From: Galaxea fascicularis
Lineage: Eukaryota > Cnidaria > Anthozoa > Scleractinia > Euphylliidae
NCBI GenBank assembly: GCA_948470475.1
Contig: OX419338.1
Span: 2,823,944 to 2,887,943, forward strand
Reading direction: 5' to 3'
DNA: 64,000 nucleotides
Under the pieces are notes generated by a model that was not told the DNA's origin, searched no databases, and saw only the letters and a program-made list of their open reading frames with translations. The position numbers and the translations under genes were made by a program. This document shows positions 23,201 to 34,344 of the stretch, one piece after another; the stretch's first letter is position 1; each line of letters starts with the position of its first letter.

Positions 23201-24880
23201 TTCTGAACTGTCTATGCAAAAGCGCGTTAGTCTGTTCTAAACTGGTACCTGTTAAACTGCTACGGGCGAAATGGTATCTGAGTTCTTTCGGAGACCGCTG
23301 TTTTACCACGCGATGTCTGCGAGTGTCTTTGCACATCAATGGAATCTTTCAGGCTTCGTCGTATTTCTAGGAAACATTTTCGCTTTACACTTAAAATAGA
23401 CAAAATACCAACCCCTTGAAAACCTCTGATTCATTTGCAATACATTTCAGTTTTTTGGAAATAGACTAGAATAAAAAAGTATTATGCAAGGTTCTATTAA
23501 ATGACTAGACAGCCTTGGGCAAAATTTCGGTTGTATGAATAGGTAGAGAATAAATTAACTTTACTAGGTCATTAATTATAGTTGCTTGGTTCGCATTTAA
23601 CAGAACCTTAAACTTGTACCTAATGTTTAGAACCTGTTAACTATCAATAAACGACCAATAAACCGGCTCAAGACTCAGTCTAAACGATAATTAAGTGGGT
23701 TAACTTTAATTGTTTTTAGTTTCAGAAACTCTGATATTTAACATGTCGGCAGATTTTTTCGATTGATGTTTTCGCTAAGTTTTTAGTTCCCTATTGATTC
23801 CTGCGTAATATACGATACATGAAAATCTAGTTGATCTCACAGAAAGGTTTTAAATTTGTTTTCACCCTGATATACTGATATGCTGGTTTTCATCAAACAA
23901 TAATGAATATAAGACTGCATCGTACAACTGTCGAACCGAGCGAGCGCCGTTTGTTGAGCACTCTAATGTTTACCTGTCCACCATTTGGAATCTATGAAAA
24001 CCGTGCATAAACGGTTAAATGGATTTTCCAAGGGACAAACTTGTTGCCTGATATTCGAGCACAAAACTGAGAAAAATGGCTTTAGTCCAAAAATTATATC
24101 TCCATTTGCAAGTCTGCATCTTTTGTCAGTTTTTCAAACTATCAACAGTTTCACTGTCACGATAGTAGCAGGTGCAAAGACCGAATTACCCAACATTTTT
24201 GGAAGAGGAGAGCTTAATCTGTGAAACTTTCTTATCCCCTTTTTTGCAGAATTTGATTTACCGAATCTCCAACGTTCTCTCCAATGTCACTAAAGCCGAA
24301 ATGTAAAATACCTCATGCTTGAAGGCCGCTACTCGAGTAACACTGTTTCTCATTCAGAGGAACTGTCGTTGGATACCATGCAAATGCTATATAATTAAGA
24401 ACTTGAAAACAACTCTGTAGAAATTTAAAAAGTCCGTCCTGCAAACTGAACTTATTATCGATAGCTCTCATGACACGCTATCACCATAACAAAATATTGT
24501 ACGTAGATTCACTATCTGCTGTAGCCTAATTTGGACCATTTAAAAGAATTGCTAATCGGTTTCCGTTCTTTTTTTCCTTTCATTTACATTTATCAGCCAG
24601 CAGATAGTAACCAGTGTTAAAACATGAGATTTGTTTTCATAAGAACTAGTAAGTCAATAATTAAGGTGGCTCTTCTGTTACAACCACCCTTTTTCTAAAT
24701 GCATTCACTGAAAAGATTCCGAGAAACCACAGGGGCTTAAAATTGTCTCTATCTCCCCTATAATCCATCAAATATTTTCGCTCGCACGCGATTGGTCTAT
24801 AAGCATCACGTGCCTGAGTATCCGGTGATATTCCCCAAATGCGTGTTGCGAAAAATGTTTGAAGGATAATAAAGACAATA
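20230..24880. other. 4.6-kb intergenic stretch without recognised genes
   Basis: AT-rich with frequent stops on both strands. The longest frames (about 90 codons, for example 21610-21885 minus) have no recognised domain. I found no exon with paired splice sites, no tRNA and no terminal inverted repeats. It may hold regulatory sequence, but nothing specific can be shown. Confidence 0.35.
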
Positions 24881-24985
24881 ACCTTCGTTTGGCTTTAAAA
24901 ATATTCTCGGATACTTTTCCTTGGAGTTTATCACTTCCTCAAGCTTCGCTGTCGGAAAACTGTTTGCTTCTCGGAAAAGAGGGAG
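24881..24985. repeat. Dispersed repeat with CTCGGATA / CTTCTCGG motifs, copy 1
   Basis: Blocks ATTCTCGGATACTTTTCC, CTCAAGCTTCGCT and GAAAACTGTTTGCTTCTCGG recur, rearranged and partly inverted, in intron 4 of the acyltransferase (53549-53634). A family relation is likely; the borders are unclear. Confidence 0.5.
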
Positions 24986-24999
24986 TTTACCCAACTACG

Positions 25000-25265
25000 A
25001 CAGCGATGGCAACGAGAGCGCCGCACAATAATGGGCTCAATGAGCAAAAACAATAGCTCTGCGCGTGCGTTTTACCTTTTGGTACATTTCTTTGCTGTCA
25101 TCTGCAAAACGACGACGTGAAATGACTAAATTTTCGGTTTTTACCGGAACGTGACCGCATGACAGCAATTTTTTTTTTCGTTTTCTTTACTTTAACACCG
25201 TTCACAGTAATTCAAATCCTGGACAGTTCGCCAGCATTTTTTAAGTTGAACAAGTTGGAATGATC
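25000..25265. repeat. Dispersed repeat sharing ends with 46015-46470
   Basis: Starts with CGACAGCGATGGCAACGAGA and ends with TTTAACACCGTTCACAGTAA then CCTGGACAGTTCGCC. Corresponding blocks lie at 46015-46110 (GACGGCAACGGCCACGAGAA) and 46411-46460 (TTTAACGCCGTTCATAATAA, CCTGGACAGTTCGCC). This copy is shorter in the middle. Non-coding. Confidence 0.65.
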
Positions 25266-25914
25266 ACCAAAGAGTACCAAACTCAGGAAGTTTCATTTTC
25301 AAATGACGTTTTCCTTCCCGTCGTAGTCGTAGTAGCGTAAACTCCCTAATGTCTGCGGAGAATCTTGGAGAATGTTTTAATTTAACCTACAGAGCCTATC
25401 GAAGACGAAAACATAGTATTGTATTCATTCTAAAAATCGGGTGGGTAGCATACCGACTTCCTATACAGGCAAGGTCGAACATATTGTTACGGAAACATAG
25501 TTACATAACCGTTATGTAACTATGTTTCCGTATTATTTCGATCAGACGCAAATAAAACAAATTGTGCAGGGGACTTGTCCGTCAGTTACACAACACGGAT
25601 TTTCACGTTAAAACAAATTCGTGCGATGTCGTGATCTGGCGACGCTGTGATTACTGAGTTTTCAAGGTTTTGTCGCTGTTTATATCCATCGCAATGAAAT
25701 TGGGTGTTGTGACGAATGCTTGTTTGTAAGTGTGAAAGTCAAAATTCAAACCAGCGGCGTTATATGGTCATAGTTGCTTTTGAGAGGAGCTTCAGCAATC
25801 CCGCCTAGGCATTTCTGAGCTCCACTAAAACACACTGATATGTCAAAGAAATCCATGTCTTTCCAAGGATACTGAGTAACCTAAAAATGTCTCAATGTAG
25901 TTTTAGCCAGTTAG
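25266..25914. other. Intergenic, holds one perfect palindrome
   Basis: Apart from the palindrome at 25488-25532, no gene or repeat was recognised. Confidence 0.35.
25488..25532. repeat. Perfect palindrome, 22-bp arms, 1-base spacer
   Basis: TACGGAAACATAGTTACATA + AC (25488-25509), then a single C, then the exact reverse complement (25511-25532). In single-stranded form this folds into an almost loopless hairpin. Confidence 0.95.
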
Positions 25915-26745
25915 GACCTTTTTTCTAAACAACAATTTATGAAAATTGCCATATTTTTTCAACTGACAGCACTAAGCCAATCAGGGCTTGTCTCATATGA
26001 CGCGCTTTAAGAACAACAATTTACGAAAGTCACCAGATCGATTTTTTTTACAGGATTTGGTCAATCAGGGCTTACATGGCGCGCTTTAACAAAATATAAG
26101 TTATGAAAATTGCCAGATTGATTATTCTTTCGTGAATTCGATTAAGGGGGGACTTAACGTAAATGGGAGTGAAATTGGAAGGAGTTTGAAGAAGGGGATA
26201 AAATGGAAAAAAATGTTTTGAAACACCACCAGACAGTTGAGACCCCACAAGGGCACTGCAGGATGCTGGTCAACTGTTTTGGAGTCCGCCCCGTAATTTC
26301 TAACTTCAAATTCCAATTTTAAACCTTCAATAAATCTTTAATATCTCCAATTTTCCTAAATTTATCTAATCCTTTGAGAAAAATTATCTCTTCTCAAATA
26401 TACCCAATAATCACCAAAAAATTCACAAAATATCCCACAACATAGCTTTGTGAGATGAGCATAGAGATTTTGGATTGCTTGAAACGCGAACGAGTTATTG
26501 ACATTAAATCCATGTCAAGTGAATAAAAGACAATGTTTAGGTTAAGTCCCGCCTTAACAAGACTACTTAATCAGGAGCTGTCATATATGGAGCTCTTCTA
26601 AGGACAATAATTTGTGAAAATTACCTGATTGATTTTTTTAGCAGGGCCAAGTAAAGCTGGACTTAAATATGAAAATTACCAAATTGATTGTATTCTTTTT
26701 TTTCAAACAGCATATTTTAGGATTACCAGGTTGATTTTAAATCGC
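25915..26745. repeat. Degenerate minisatellite (about 85-bp units), split by an insertion
   Basis: Units contain AACAATTTATGAAAATTGCC, then GATTGATTTTTTT, then CCAATCAGGGCTTGTC and a GGCGCGCTTTAA-like end. Imperfect units start near 25928, 26012 and 26088, and again near 26610 and 26675. The element at 26146-26553 interrupts the series. Confidence 0.55.
26146..26553. mobile_element. TTAA-flanked (piggyBac-like) non-autonomous element
   Basis: TTAA at 26142-26145 and 26554-26557 flanks inverted ends GGGGGGACTTAAC and GTTAAGTCCCGCC. A TTAA duplication with G/C-rich ends is typical of piggyBac-type elements. The interior (26165-26373) is the dispersed repeat also seen inverted at 16381-16600. 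The element is 408 bp and inserted into the minisatellite. Confidence 0.6.
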
Positions 26746-27702
26746 TTAATTAAGTTGTTACTCCTGTCCATAGCCAAAAGTAAAGATATACGAAATCATA
26801 ATTGATTTTCTGGTAGAGTTCTTTCCTAAAAATCTAAGCAGCGAAGGGTGTAAACATAAGGCATAGACAGATTCTGCTCAAAAATTCTTTAAAAGTTGCC
26901 CAGAAATACTCTCAAAAGTTGCGCCCAGAATCATCATCATCATCATAAGCTTTATTTATACACGGTATCAATCTCATACAAAAATATGCTCTTCCATCGA
27001 GCCGTGTGTAACTTTAATATACAAGTAACTACCCATAAGTAATCTAAGAGCGCTATTTCTACTAATGCAACATGTACAACTTATGCTAATATTAATTCTA
27101 ATACCAATAACAATAGCATTACTAAAACTAAAAAACTAATACTACAACTCATATAATAAAAAGCTATTAAATCCTAAATAAAATGATCATTAAGATTGTA
27201 ACAAAAAGCGATTACTATGTAAATTAATATTTATTCACACTCTTGTTGCCTGATTTATTGAAAAATGATAAAGAATCAAGTTTCTAAACTCAACAGCTTC
27301 AAAAGATCACTGAAGCAATTTTTCTAAACACCATATGGTATAATTATACTGAATCAATATGGTTGTATTAAAAAGACTCACTAGGCCGCCATTTTGTTGG
27401 CTTAGCAACATAGTGAGTCAAAAAATACATCCATTTCCATTGGTTGAGCTAGAGATGTCTTAACAATATTTTCAATTGAATCGGGAGTTTGAAGTATCAA
27501 ACTCATACGATATAAATAATAGCTGCCATTATTTTTTAAAGAAAACTATAACAAATAAAAGGCTGACTGAGGCTTTTAGGTTCCGTCATCTCTGCCCCAT
27601 TTTCTCTAGCAATTTGAATATAGGGTTGCGTTTTCTTGCATGGCTTCCACCATTTTGCTTTCAGCAATACAGGAAGCTGTTCTATATTTGGAATATTAAC
27701 AC
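26746..27702. other. Intergenic with a retroposon 3' tail
   Basis: At 26930-26990 a (CAT)n run next to AAGCTTTATTTATACACGG looks like the reverse of a SINE or LINE 3' end (AATAAAGCTT then (ATG)n), so a truncated retroposon on the minus strand. At about 26862-26890, GGCATAGACAGATTCTGCTC is the exact inverse of the start of the tandem repeat at 27926. No gene was recognised. Confidence 0.4.
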
Positions 27703-27784
27703 AGGATAACCAACGAGACATCCATATATAGAAGATACACCACAAGGAAACCAACGAGACATCCATATATGGACGATAGACCAC
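27703..27784. repeat. Two tandem copies of a 41-bp unit
   Basis: The unit contains ACCAACGAGACATCCATATA and ends near GATAC/GACCACCAC; copy 1 is 27703-27743 and copy 2 is 27744-27784, with a few substitutions. Confidence 0.8.
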
Positions 27785-27925
27785 TGAACACCCAAATACA
27801 AAGTGCAAATCGTGCTTACAGCAAGATTTTTCGTTCAGTGTTTAATTTGAAATGGCAAAATATATCAAAAAATGTCATTTTGGTAAGAAATGTTCGTAAA
27901 ATCGAAAAAGTTGCTCAAAAGCTGC

Positions 27926-28187
27926 CGAGCAGAATCTGTCTATGCCTAGTAAACATTGTCAATTTAGTGTAAATTCCAGCTTGGTGGTTTCAAATGTTTA
28001 CAGAAATCCACAATCGTAGAAAAGAACTATTTCTCTCAACATTTTGACCTATGTAAGAGCAGAATCTGTCTATGCCTAGTAAACATTGTCAATTTAGCGT
28101 AAATTCCAGCTTGGTGGTTTCAAAGTTATCACAGAAATCCTCAATCGTGGAAAAGAACTATTTCTCTCTACATTTTGACCTATGTAA
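27926..28187. repeat. Two tandem copies of a 131-bp unit
   Basis: Each unit starts GAGCAGAATCTGTCTATGCC and ends ATTTTGACCTATGTAA. Copy 1 is 27926-28056 and copy 2 is 28057-28187. They differ at only a few positions, so the duplication is fairly young. Confidence 0.9.
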
Positions 28188-28384
28188 GGTTATCCTTAAA
28201 GAGCCTTGGAAATTAATTGGTATATTAGTCAGATCAGTTAATCAGACCAGTTAGTAACCAGCATTTTTTAGTGTGGGTCCAAATCTGGCTAAAGAAATTG
28301 AGCATTGTGAATGAAGTCCCACACAATTTATCAAATGTACCCTGAAGATAGTTTTGTTATGTCTTATGTCAATGAAACACCGGT

Positions 28385-29800
28385 CCGCTCTCTATTCCTA
28401 ACAAGATGGCCAAGGTTGCAGCTCAGCCATTGTCAGTGAAACTGGTGTTGTGCCTGATATATTGAACGTTTCCCAGGTGACTCCTGTGTACCAAGGTGGA
28501 GACTACAGACCATGCCAAGCAACTACCAGCCTGAAGCAACTCTTTCACAATTCGAGTAAAGTACTTGAACGACTTGTTTATAACCAACTATATTCCTACA
28601 TAGAAAAGCACCAAATCTTTTATAAACATCAATTTGGATTGCCATTGATAAAAAAGTAACTTTGATACAGTTAATCACAGCATTCTACCCTCTAAGCTTT
28701 TTAGTGGCATTCGTGGAATTCCACATAGATAGTTTGAAAGTTACATCATCATACACAATATGTAAAATCGAATCTGTGAAATCTGGCAATGAAAATATCA
28801 CATGTGGCCGGCATACCCCAGGGTTCAACTCTAGGTCCACTGTCTGTGAGGAGCTTTGCTGATTATACTAACCGCTTAAATTTTACTAGTAGACTGCCTA
28901 CAGGAGCTTGAATTTGTTATGAACCATGAGCTGAAACTCATCTATAAATATTGTGTTCTAAATACTGTTATCTATTAACTTTTCAAAGGCTAATTATATG
29001 CTAATTTCATCATCTAGATGCCACCCAAGGATAAATATTGACAACATAGAACCGAAAGATTATATCAAATACGTGGGAGTCCATAATGACAAGAATCTTA
29101 ATTGGCAGCCTTAAATACAACATATAAATAATAAGATAACAAAAAATATTGGAATTCTTACCAAATTAAGATATTACTTGGATTTTAATATGCTGTTCAA
29201 AACAAATATACTACGCTTTAACAAGTTATCATTATTCAATCTGTGCATGGTATCATCGTCTGGGGTTATGCTAGCAATGCTAAACTAAACTGCCTTCGAG
29301 CCAAGCAGAATAAATGCCTCCGAAGAATATTCTTTGCATATACTTGGGAAAGCACCGGTCCTTATTGCAAAATCTTAGGAATTCTCAAATTAGGAAATAC
29401 ATATAAATTTAGAATATGCTGCCATACACATAAGATTATGAATGGAACGGATGATTCCGGTCATCTTCTGAGACACAATACAAGATTTGCTAGTAATCTG
29501 AATTATTTTAGGCTGCGAATATCTACCAACTCTGGTAAATCGTCGTTTAAATCTTCTGGGTCTAAGGTTTGGGAATCTGCCCCTTACACTAAGTGTCTGC
29601 CACTCACCCTCAGTGACCGCGCGTCATTCGAGAAGAAATCGAAGCAAAAACCTAAATGAAGAGCCTCATCTTTAGACACCGCCCACCTATGCAGTCATTT
29701 CCTCATGGCCTAATGATACTTTCTTTTCTTCGTCTGATATTTCATAAAATAAATTGCGTGTATATGTCTTATATAGTGTAAATAAAGAATTGAACTGAAT
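28385..29800 (+). mobile_element. 5'-truncated CR1/L2-like non-LTR retrotransposon (reverse transcriptase remains)
   Basis: Frame-shifted pieces follow the order of a LINE reverse transcriptase. At about 28460-28655 come VTPVYQGGD...YRP and a region ending in LEKHQIF-like YKHQFG. Near 28808 a GIPQGSTLGPL-type box is readable in another frame. At 28985-29240 there is the KYVGVH.D.NLNW box, and at 29243-29659 the C-terminal YGI.VWG-like region, ending in SSFKSSGSKVWES. The YADD catalytic box is not intact. The 3' UTR ends in AATAAAGAATTGAACTGAAT, the (TTGAA)-like tail of CR1 elements. Stops and frameshifts show that it is dead. Confidence 0.8.
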
Positions 29801-32076
29801 AAATTTAACTGAATGGTCCCTTGGGGATAGTCAGGCAAACGCGCGAACTGGAGAGAGTGTAAAAATTGTTTCGCGCGAGGAGATGCGAAGGGCGCCTGTA
29901 CGTTTCGCTTGCTTCTCCATCTCGAGAAAACCAAACAATTGCATCGTAGTCTGTAGTTGGTAAAATGATAATAGAATAACCAAGAATTATCCTACAAAAT
30001 CGTGCGGCCCGGCGAATATCGCCTGACACTTACTCAACCAAAATATACGAGAGCGTGTAGGCAGAGTTGAATGAGTTTATTACTGAGAAGCAAACAAAAC
30101 GCTCATCCATTAAAACAAATTTTGGCGACCTTTGAACGCTGTTTACAACTGTATGTACTAGTTTATCTTACTCATGCATTACATGTTTCTAATTCATGAA
30201 GTGAGATAAAAAGGAGATTTTTTTGAAAGAAAGAAAGACTTGTAATTGGAGATGTCAACCCAAGTGAGCTGAACATGTTCTCATGCTTGTGTCTCTAATT
30301 GTACCTTGACCATTCTAAGGCAGAACAATTATTTCTCTACTGCTTTGAAGAATGAGGGTCCTGTGGACTTTGCAATTGTAAACAAAAGGAGAACACAGAG
30401 GCTCTTTAACTGAATCCAATCTTATTTTGTAAATGACAGCACTATAGGACAACACCCTGAATTGGGAGTTCCCATCCGCAGAATATTGTTCTGTTTGAAT
30501 GAATCACGTATACTTCAACTCCGCTCGAAGTAAGTTGCAATTGGTCTCATTCGTTTTTCAGATACAATACATATATTTATGAATATAAATGCAGAACAAT
30601 ATATAAAGAGAATTAAAGAGTTGAGGCTTTTAATTTTAGCCGATTTTCGACTTGCGTGCACTTTTGAGCGGATTTATTTACAACTGAGCGCTTGTCCATA
30701 GCTAAGCCGGTAGCGAGTATTTGTCATGACATGCACGGTCTGAAAATTTTTTCCGCATCTCCAACTTTTATTCAGTCTAGATTTATTATAAGGGAAGCAC
30801 CTCAAAACAGTGGGTTCAAGGACTATAAGATACACAATGGCTTTGCACGTGTGTTATGAAGTTTGGTACATTTCTCTTCTGTACTCTGAAAACTGAAATT
30901 CGGGGAAAGAAAAAACGAATTTCATTCTATTTTTCAACCTCAATAGCCATTAATGCAAATTTAGTTCCTTGAAATATTTCGCCCACATCACACAAGTTGG
31001 AATCATCGTGAGTTACAATAACGTGAATTTATAATTTTAAAACGAGGTTTTCGTTGGCCGGTAGCCGAAGGAGTAGCTTAACGTCCCCATTTGTTCAACA
31101 GGGTTAGTGTGCCGTAAAATGTCGCACTTTACTGTGGAAACAACTTCTTGCGCACCATTCTCGTGTCAAACAGCCTTCGGCGCCGGGTCCTTGGTGCAGA
31201 GTCTAAACTACACGCTTTGCTTAAGGCGGACGTCAAACCACGCTCTAAAAAAGTGAATATTTTTGTCGGCTATTTTCTGGATTTCATCTACGCTCTCTCC
31301 TAAACTAGTAGCTTAACCTAGCAATGTAGCCTTTGTGGATATCTGGATGTAAATAGTCGATGTACCTTCTGTTCCTTATCTTTGGAACTTCACCGGATTA
31401 AACTGGTGAAACTGATCACTAGAGAAGTCCGTAGTTTTTCGATTCTTCAACTTCTTTGTTTCAGTCTTTGCAATCCACAGTCAGTCTTACATTTGTATCT
31501 AGTTAAGTATTTGCCTTATTATTTTTTGCTGCAAAAACATACTGGCTTACCTCTAATTTTATCTGTTGCTGTATTTCACCGCAAACGTATAGGATTTTGC
31601 AGAAAGTGTTGTAAGTGGACTTTGGAACTTCTCATACGGTAATTTGTTTTCGCACGGACTATCTAACCGGCTTACCGTTATCCCTCTTTATTCGTTGAGT
31701 GGTCACGTTCTGAAGTACTTCATTCAACATTTTACTTTCGACTGAACTATTCGGTAAAAGTTGAAATTACCAAAGGTCAAAAGATAAAACGATGATGCAA
31801 TTCAGTAACGTGGATCCGCAGTTCATGCACTGAAGTAGCTTCAGTATCCCACGGGAATAACGCGAGAGGATCTCGAGCCAAATGGACATCAGACACGCAA
31901 AGCACACACTTTTCGAAAAATTGAAAAATTGCTGGTTTTCATATGATGTTACACAGGTGATCTGTAACACAAATCTGTTCCCTCTAGTTTTCTATAAACT
32001 GGTGAGACGAATCATTAAGGAAACTGATATATTGCTTTGCAGTCAACAAAAATAAACTTATGACAAGTTCGTGGCA
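29801..32076. other. Intergenic, no gene recognised
   Basis: Open frames stay below 90 codons and have no domains. The stretch at about 31110-31230 is less AT-rich than its surroundings, but no exon could be defined there. Confidence 0.35.
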
Positions 32077-32255
32077 GTCCAAAACATGGGCGTAGCTAGG
32101 GGGGGTCCTGGGGTGCCCGTGACCCCCCCTCCTTTGTTAGCCTTTTTTATAAGCAAACAACCTACAATATTCAGGTGGCAATCCGGTGAGAAGCCTGTGT
32201 TTGACACAGTGTGAACCCTCTTTGAAAAATCCTGGCTACGCCCATGGTCCAAAAC
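32077..32255. mobile_element. MITE ATGGGCGTAGC, with 9-bp target duplication
   Basis: GTCCAAAAC at 32077-32085 and 32247-32255 flanks a 161-bp element (32086-32246) with inverted ends ATGGGCGTAGCTAGG and CCTGGCTACGCCCAT (one mismatch). A 9-bp duplication suggests a Mutator-like mover; hAT (8 bp) is possible. Non-coding, with a G/C-rich run near the left end. Confidence 0.85.
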
Positions 32256-33654
32256 ACAAGAATTCTTAAATGTCAAAAAACCAATTCCTTTGCGTTACTT
32301 TTGATTTTTCAAGTATCTTAATAACGGTAAGTGTTATCTCGATAGTTCTGAAGACGAAATTGGGGGATGTTGGTCTGCTTTCTGTTGTACTTCTTGCGCT
32401 GATTTCCACGGTCACCAGTTCGGTTCCCTAAAAATGTCACCGACATAACGGCAGGGACACCCAACGAGCCACCCAAAAGCTGTAAAAGGCGTTTTTAAGT
32501 ATCTTATGGTGTTTGAAGCCTGGTTGAAGTGATGTTTTCATTAGCTAGATGAATTTGATCTGTTCGGATTCATTGCCTTAAATTTTAATTACCCGAAAAT
32601 TTTAGGGAACAAAATCTCCCTTGGAGAAATTGCTAGCTAAAGTGAACTTTCCTCGAATTTTCTAGGGAACTAGTTGCTTTCCGAAAATGGTAGCTTAGTA
32701 GTAGTAGTAGTAGCAGCAGCAGCAGCAGCAGCAGCAGTAGCAGCAGCAGCAGTAGTAGTAGTGGTAGTAGTAGTAGCAGGACTTAATTCAAGTATAAGTG
32801 TCGAGGTATTCAGCTTTTAACAAAATAAAAGAAACTCTTTAATCGATATAAAACTAATCACTCGTATATTCCTAAGCCTAGATTCGATCCACCCTGTAAG
32901 AGAGTTTAAAAAACATAAGTCGCAATTCCTGCAGTCTTCTTAACGAAGAGTCAACTCTTTTTTCTTAAAGCTTTGTTTAAAACTGTTCATTGTTGGACTT
33001 CTCTGTCCGATGGGCTCCGTTTGCTCCATAAGAGGGGTCCAAGATAGCTTAATGAGTGTTTGCCTTAGCGTACCGTTCTAAACCTTGGGATATTAAAGTC
33101 CGTAGGTTGTATTCCTTATGGGACGCGTGGAAAAGTTCGGAAATGTACTGAGGTACACGGCCGTTTTTAACTCATGGATGACGTGTGGGTCTTCTGGCAC
33201 TCGATCACTCACTCTCTCACTCACTCGATTCTGATAAATTTATTCATTAAACTTGGATCGACGTTTCCTCCTGTCTCTCTCCTGGTAAGTATTGCTTTTG
33301 TCTCCATAGTCTTCTTGGCCCAACCAGGGGGTAGTACAAAGGCGTAGATTTTTGCTCTGCACAATGTTGTTTACGTTTGGAATTTTCATGGCGTACATCG
33401 CCCATCGTTAGGTAGAGAAGTGAAGATGTAACGCAGATGGTTTTTCGTTCGATCCTTAAAAAAAAAATACCTTTGTTGAGTTGGAAAATGGAAAGTCAAT
33501 AAGATAAAGAACACAAGCCGCGAGAATTGAACTTCGAAATCTTCAGCAGCGAAAATGGACTTCAAAATCTGAGAAGCGACTATGATCACCGTCCGCGGGT
33601 TCATCGACAATTTCTCTTTTCGCCCGAAGGGAAAAATCGATTTTTTTGGAGGGG
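32256..33654. other. Intergenic with a trinucleotide microsatellite
   Basis: Holds the (TAG/CAG)n tract at 32694-32780 and a short (ACTC)n patch near 33207-33232. No gene was recognised. Confidence 0.35.
32694..32780. repeat. Compound (TAG)n-(CAG)n microsatellite
   Basis: About 29 triplets, TAG at both ends and CAG in the middle, with one GTG interruption. It is not inside a supported reading frame. Confidence 0.95.
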
Positions 33655-33790
33655 AAAGGGCGGCTGTACACAGGCTAGTTTTCACGTTAGGTCATCGCCG
33701 TCATGCTGGTGGACGGTAAACAATAGATCTCTCATTAGCTCGTTTCGTTCGTCCACCAGCATTTGTCCATTTCACCATCGTTATATGTGT
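33655..33790. repeat. Dispersed repeat with ATGCTGGTGGACG hairpin
   Basis: TTTTCACGTTAGGTCATCGC leads into ATGCTGGTGGACG; 34 bases later comes the exact inverse CGTCCACCAGCAT. The 13-bp arms can form a hairpin around ACAATAGATCTCTCATTAGC. I recall close relatives scattered in coral genomes; this should be tested by search. Confidence 0.5.
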
Positions 33791-34344
33791 CTCTAGAGAT
33801 TGGCTGCAAACCACCTATACAGGAACGTAATGAAATGTTTTTCGAAAGACGCGCACGCTTCTGCCGCGTTCCGTTCAAGGTGAATGCTTAATTGAAAATT
33901 TTAATTTTGGCTTGGAAAGTCATTTTAAAAACACCGATCTTGTTCAGAAAGTCTATATCGTTTGGCTTAAACGATCAGTATAACACTTTTTTGTGAAAGC
34001 ATATTCAACATTTCAGGGTTTACCTCGGTGTAAAAACCTGGCGGGGTTTTCTTTGTTTTATGAGGTATTGGTTTGCTGTACGCTATTGTTTATAATGTTT
34101 TGTTTGCTTCGTTTTACGTCACTCGTGAGTTTGACAGGTTTTTACACCGAGTTAGAGCCACATTTCATGTTTGTAAATGACCTTTTTTGCCCGAATCGCT
34201 CAAAAACGTCTTGATCGTGCAGTGTAACTAATTGCAAAATATTTTGATGTTGTCTCGCCTTCAGAATAGTCGCAAATTTTATTACGATTAAAAACTTTTA
34301 TAAAAGTAACTTGAAATGAGCCGTCAACCTGTAAAAAACTTTAA
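33791..34344. other. Intergenic; includes a 17-bp-arm hairpin at 34024-34151
   Basis: CTCGGTGTAAAAACCTG (34024-34040) and its exact inverse (34135-34151) flank 94 bp of T-rich sequence. This is probably a small inverted-repeat element. No gene was recognised. Confidence 0.5.

Noticed and set aside
32694..32780. Coding poly-Gln or poly-Ser tract
   Set aside because: TAG triplets interrupt it and no long frame covers it; plain microsatellite.
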